DNA of 9,670 nt, from assembly GCA_023137075.1 (NCBI GenBank), contig JAGLQA010000774.1:1-9670 (forward strand). Direction: 5' to 3'. Shown one piece after another: positions 7,916-9,670 of the stretch. Source of the DNA: Candidatus Aminicenantota bacterium. Lineage in GTDB: Bacteria > Acidobacteriota > Aminicenantia > UBA2199. Under the pieces are notes generated by a model that was not told where the DNA came from, ran no database searches, and was given only the letters and a program-made list of their open reading frames with translations. Position 1 is the first letter of the stretch. Each line of letters begins with the position of its first letter. Made by a program: the position numbers and the translations under genes.

Positions 7916-7954
7916 AAAAAAGGAAAGGAAAGTGAATACACTTTCCTTTCCTTT
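7916..7954 (-). terminator. Intrinsic terminator of the two-gene lipoprotein operon
   Basis: A perfect 16-bp inverted repeat (7919-7934 and 7939-7954; arm AAAGGAAAGGAAAGTG on the minus strand) surrounds a 4-base loop and is followed on the minus strand by six T at 7921-7916. Three of these belong to the stem end and three extend beyond it. It lies 42 bases after the stop of the jelly-roll lipoprotein gene. It ends only about 25 bases before the ATG of the next gene, so it also separates that gene from the operon or controls read-through into it. Confidence 0.8.
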
Positions 7955-7996
7955 ATGTATATACGATTTTTTCGTGTCTATGTTTTTCGCTTGCGT

Positions 7997-8725
7997 TTAC
8001 TCGTAAACCTTGAAATAATCGAAGTCGGCCCTGGTTTTAAAGGTACATAATCCGAATCGGCCGAGGCTGAACTGGGTGTCTGTTTTGTTGACGACAACGG
8101 AATCGTTAATATAACAGGTAATACGGTCGCCATTGCAAACGACTTTCAGCGCATACCAATTGGCCTGGGAAAATCTTACCCGCTCGGGCAGGAAATCGAT
8201 AGACCGGGGATTTTCGATATCGACCCAGACACCGTTCACCATTTTACCCAGTACGGCCCCCTCTTCTCCGGCCAACCGGAACATATAGTAATTATTATTG
8301 TCTTTCATGCGGAAGATAATCCCGGCCCCGATAATATACCTGACATTACGGACCAATGCCTGGTCAGCCGCGGAATCGGTGATAACCGACGGCAGGTCGG
8401 GAACGATCCGGACATAGGTTTCAATGGTAAATTTGGCTGCCTGGGGGTGGGACACATACATCAGGCAATTGAGCATCCGCGGATCCGAGGCTCTTTGTAC
8501 CATGAATCCTCTCTGCGCCACGATCCAATTGCCGTTCACCTGCTGCCATTCATTTTTCCGGTTATTAAAATTATCGAAAAATATAGTATTCGGGCCGGCC
8601 GAGGCTTGTGCTGTCTGGACTGTCTGGGCCGGTGGTGGCGCATATGCAACGGATTTACCGCCGCAGAAGGTAAAGGTAAACAGCACAACGATACATAAGA
8701 CGAAAAGATATGGTTTTTTTCTCAT
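7997..8725 (-). CDS. Lipoprotein with LamG/DUF1080-like jelly-roll domain
   Basis: A 242-aa probable lipoprotein. It has an MRKK n-region, a hydrophobic core and Cys21 followed by GGK. The residues before the cysteine (FTF) do not match the classical lipobox, so the anchor is probable rather than certain. A Pro/Ala/Gln/Thr linker (about 28-44) leads to a beta-rich domain, residues 46-242, with features of concanavalin-like jelly rolls: FFDNFNN near 49, GIIFRMKDNNNYYMFRL near 135, WYALKVVCNGDRITCYIND near 180, and a closing GLCTFKTRADFDYFKVYE. In known families this fold binds or cleaves glycans; nothing here proves catalysis. AGGAG at 8733-8737 sits 7 bases before the ATG. The gene follows the 147-aa lipoprotein gene by 20 bases and ends in a strong terminator, so the two form an operon. 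Confidence 0.85.
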   Translation of the reverse strand: MRKKPYLFVLCIVVLFTFTFCGGKSVAYAPPPAQTVQTAQASAGPNTIFFDNFNNRKNEWQQVNGNWIVAQRGFMVQRASDPRMLNCLMYVSHPQAAKFTIETYVRIVPDLPSVITDSAADQALVRNVRYIIGAGIIFRMKDNNNYYMFRLAGEEGAVLGKMVNGVWVDIENPRSIDFLPERVRFSQANWYALKVVCNGDRITCYINDSVVVNKTDTQFSLGRFGLCTFKTRADFDYFKVYE

Positions 8726-8745
8726 TTTTTTTCTCCTAGATTAAA

Positions 8746-9189
8746 TTATTTGTCATACTCGACTTTTTCTTTCAGGCGTTTGATCCCAACCACATACATG
8801 GTATTGCTCGAAAAATTGACCAGGTCTTTGGGCGGTGAAAAATTCAACCCGGCCGCGGCTATTAAAATTTTGTATGTACCTGGCATAATTTCGATCTTTT
8901 TTTCCCGGCGGTCACTCACCGTTTCGGTGTAATGGGATGCACCGTCAAAGTCCAGCTTCACCGCCCTATCAAGATCGTTCACAATGCCGATCATCGGGAA
9001 AGAAGAGGTTGTCGGTTTTGCTAATTTGACAACTTTGAGAACCAGGACGGTACCGTCGTCCTGCAGGCTCTGGGTATTCAAAATGACCATATCGTATGCC
9101 TGGGGCATGGGTTCGATCTGCCTGCCGCCGCCGCAGTAGGCAAAAAACAGGCATAAAACCATAAAAATTAGGAAAACATTTTTTTTCAT
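8746..9189 (-). CDS. Small lipoprotein of unknown function
   Basis: A 147-aa product with a signal sequence (MKKN, then a hydrophobic stretch) ending at Cys19 followed by GGG. The preceding residues FAY make a relaxed lipobox. The mature part is beta-rich, and the segment IEIMPGTYKILIAAAG (about residues 100-115) resembles the turn seen in PEGA-type and DUF2846-type surface domains, a weak similarity only. The later SSNTMYVVGIKRL fits a final strand. The start is supported by a near-perfect AAAGGAGGT 8 bases upstream and by a consensus promoter 70 bases further up. It is the first gene of a two-gene operon with the jelly-roll lipoprotein, so both probably act together at the cell envelope. 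Function cannot be assigned. Confidence 0.8.
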   Translation of the reverse strand: MKKNVFLIFMVLCLFFAYCGGGRQIEPMPQAYDMVILNTQSLQDDGTVLVLKVVKLAKPTTSSFPMIGIVNDLDRAVKLDFDGASHYTETVSDRREKKIEIMPGTYKILIAAAGLNFSPPKDLVNFSSNTMYVVGIKRLKEKVEYDK

Positions 9190-9197
9190 TATATATT

Positions 9198-9206
9198 ACC
9201 TCCTTT
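9198..9206 (-). promoter_or_regulatory. Near-perfect Shine-Dalgarno of the lipoprotein operon
   Basis: AAAGGAGGT matches the anti-SD of 16S rRNA over nearly its full length and lies 8 bases before the ATG at 9189. It fixes the start and predicts strong translation of the 147-aa lipoprotein. Confidence 0.8.
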
Positions 9207-9260
9207 AGTTGACATAATTGGCTTTGTCTCTGTCGTCCGGTATATTTCATGAATTAAAAT

Positions 9261-9287
9261 ATTATACTCCCGAAATTATTTTGTCAA
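9261..9287 (-). promoter_or_regulatory. Consensus sigma-70 type promoter of the lipoprotein operon
   Basis: The minus strand carries TTGACA (9287-9282) and TATAAT (9266-9261), both 6 of 6, separated by 15 bases. A 17-base spacer is reached if TAATAT, two bases later, serves as the -10. Transcription would begin near 9253, leaving about 63 bases of leader to the ATG at 9189. The -10 overlaps the TAA stop (9264-9262) of the upstream gene, so the promoter lies inside the end of that coding region. Confidence 0.7.
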
Positions 9288-9670
9288 TAGAAAAAACCAT
9301 TTTTTTTAAAAACCTGTTTACAGAACGCTTTGTCTTCCGGCCCGGTTTGAAGGGATTGAGCTTCATCTCGTAAAATATAAACCAGGCGGTCCCGGCCACA
9401 GAGGGAGACGTGGAAAACTCATAATTGTTTTCCGTGGCATAACGGATACCCCCTTTTGGTCCCGTCATTTTTTTAACCTCACGGTGAAAAAAACCACCCT
9501 TTTTTTTGTTTTTACTGAAATAATAGGCCAGGGCTGCGCCCTCCGTTCCCTCACTCCATACCGGCGCGTTCTTCGCATTTCGTTCAAAAAACCCCCGGAT
9601 GCCGGACGTTTGAGCCGTTTTTCCATCCCGGACCATAAAGTGACTCTCTGCGAAACCGAGTACAGGGGCG
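9262..9670 (-). CDS. C-terminal part of a six-hairpin (alpha/alpha) glycosidase-like protein, partial
   Basis: The reading frame is open to the right edge, so the start lies outside the window; about 135 residues are visible (the first methionine codon, at 9636, is internal). The visible part contains WSEGTEGAALAYYF, then GGIRYATENN, then SPSVAGTAWFIFYEMKLNPF. To my recognition this series is the C-terminal signature of six-hairpin toroid proteins that occur in secreted or membrane glycan-related proteins of many bacteria. The W-x-E-G-T segment and the closing AWFIF...NPF block are the strongest cues. After NPF there is a basic tail of about 27 residues (KPGRKTKR onward) that I cannot assign. 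The exact reaction is unknown from this fragment. Its 3' end carries the promoter of the next operon, so the two units are probably transcribed separately, perhaps with read-through. Confidence 0.7.
   Translation of the reverse strand, partial: APVLGFAESHFMVRDGKTAQTSGIRGFFERNAKNAPVWSEGTEGAALAYYFSKNKKKGGFFHREVKKMTGPKGGIRYATENNYEFSTSPSVAGTAWFIFYEMKLNPFKPGRKTKRSVNRFLKKMVFSIDKIISGV

Noticed and set aside
8969..9250. Minus-strand 93-codon frame overlapping the small lipoprotein in another frame
   Set aside because: Most of it overlaps the 147-aa gene, which has the strong ribosome binding site, promoter and signal peptide; this frame has none.
1..9670. CRISPR array, transposon, tRNA or phage attachment site
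   Set aside because: No regularly spaced repeats, transposase motifs, target duplications or cloverleaf-like sequence were found when reading the window.

Overview
All supportable genes in this window lie on the minus strand, so the window reads right to left. The encoded proteins are almost all exported or lipid-anchored, and base composition is moderate, with strong AGGAG-type ribosome binding sites. This points to a diderm (Gram-negative type) bacterium. I cannot name the lineage. The relaxed lipoprotein boxes, with an aromatic residue just before the cysteine, and the unfamiliar middle gene suggest a less-studied or uncultivated group rather than an enterobacterium. That placement is inference.

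Layout from right to left. (1) 9670-9262 is the C-terminal end of a secreted or membrane enzyme-like protein with six-hairpin (alpha/alpha) toroid features; its start lies outside the window. (2) 9287-9261 holds a consensus sigma-70 type promoter overlapping that gene's stop codon. It drives a two-gene lipoprotein operon: a 147-aa small lipoprotein (9189-8746) and a 242-aa lipoprotein with a jelly-roll (LamG/DUF1080-like) domain (8725-7997). The operon ends in a perfect 16-bp hairpin plus T tract (7954-7916). (3) 7890-6319 encodes a 523-aa exported protein of unrecognised family: a signal peptide, a TPR-like helical half, a charged linker and a TIM-barrel-like C-terminal half. It is followed by a branched hairpin and T tract (6300-6238). 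(4) 6318-6006 is a roughly 310-bp control region with one proximal and one possible distal promoter and a 14-bp palindrome. (5) 5969-255 encodes a very large (1904 aa) lipid-anchored bacterial alpha-2-macroglobulin with an intact CLEQ thioester. (6) 254-1 is gene-free, with two small GC-rich hairpins just after the macroglobulin stop.

The best-understood gene is the alpha-2-macroglobulin. In known bacterial relatives such as E. coli YfhM it traps foreign proteases in the periplasm and is commonly paired with penicillin-binding protein 1C. No PBP1C is visible here; the neighbours are instead a possible carbohydrate-acting barrel protein and carbohydrate-binding-like lipoproteins. A joint role at the cell envelope is reasonable but unproven. 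I do not see clear evidence of a new defence system, CRISPR array, mobile element or RNA gene. The least explained object is the helical plus TIM-barrel protein at 6319-7890 and its odd start region.
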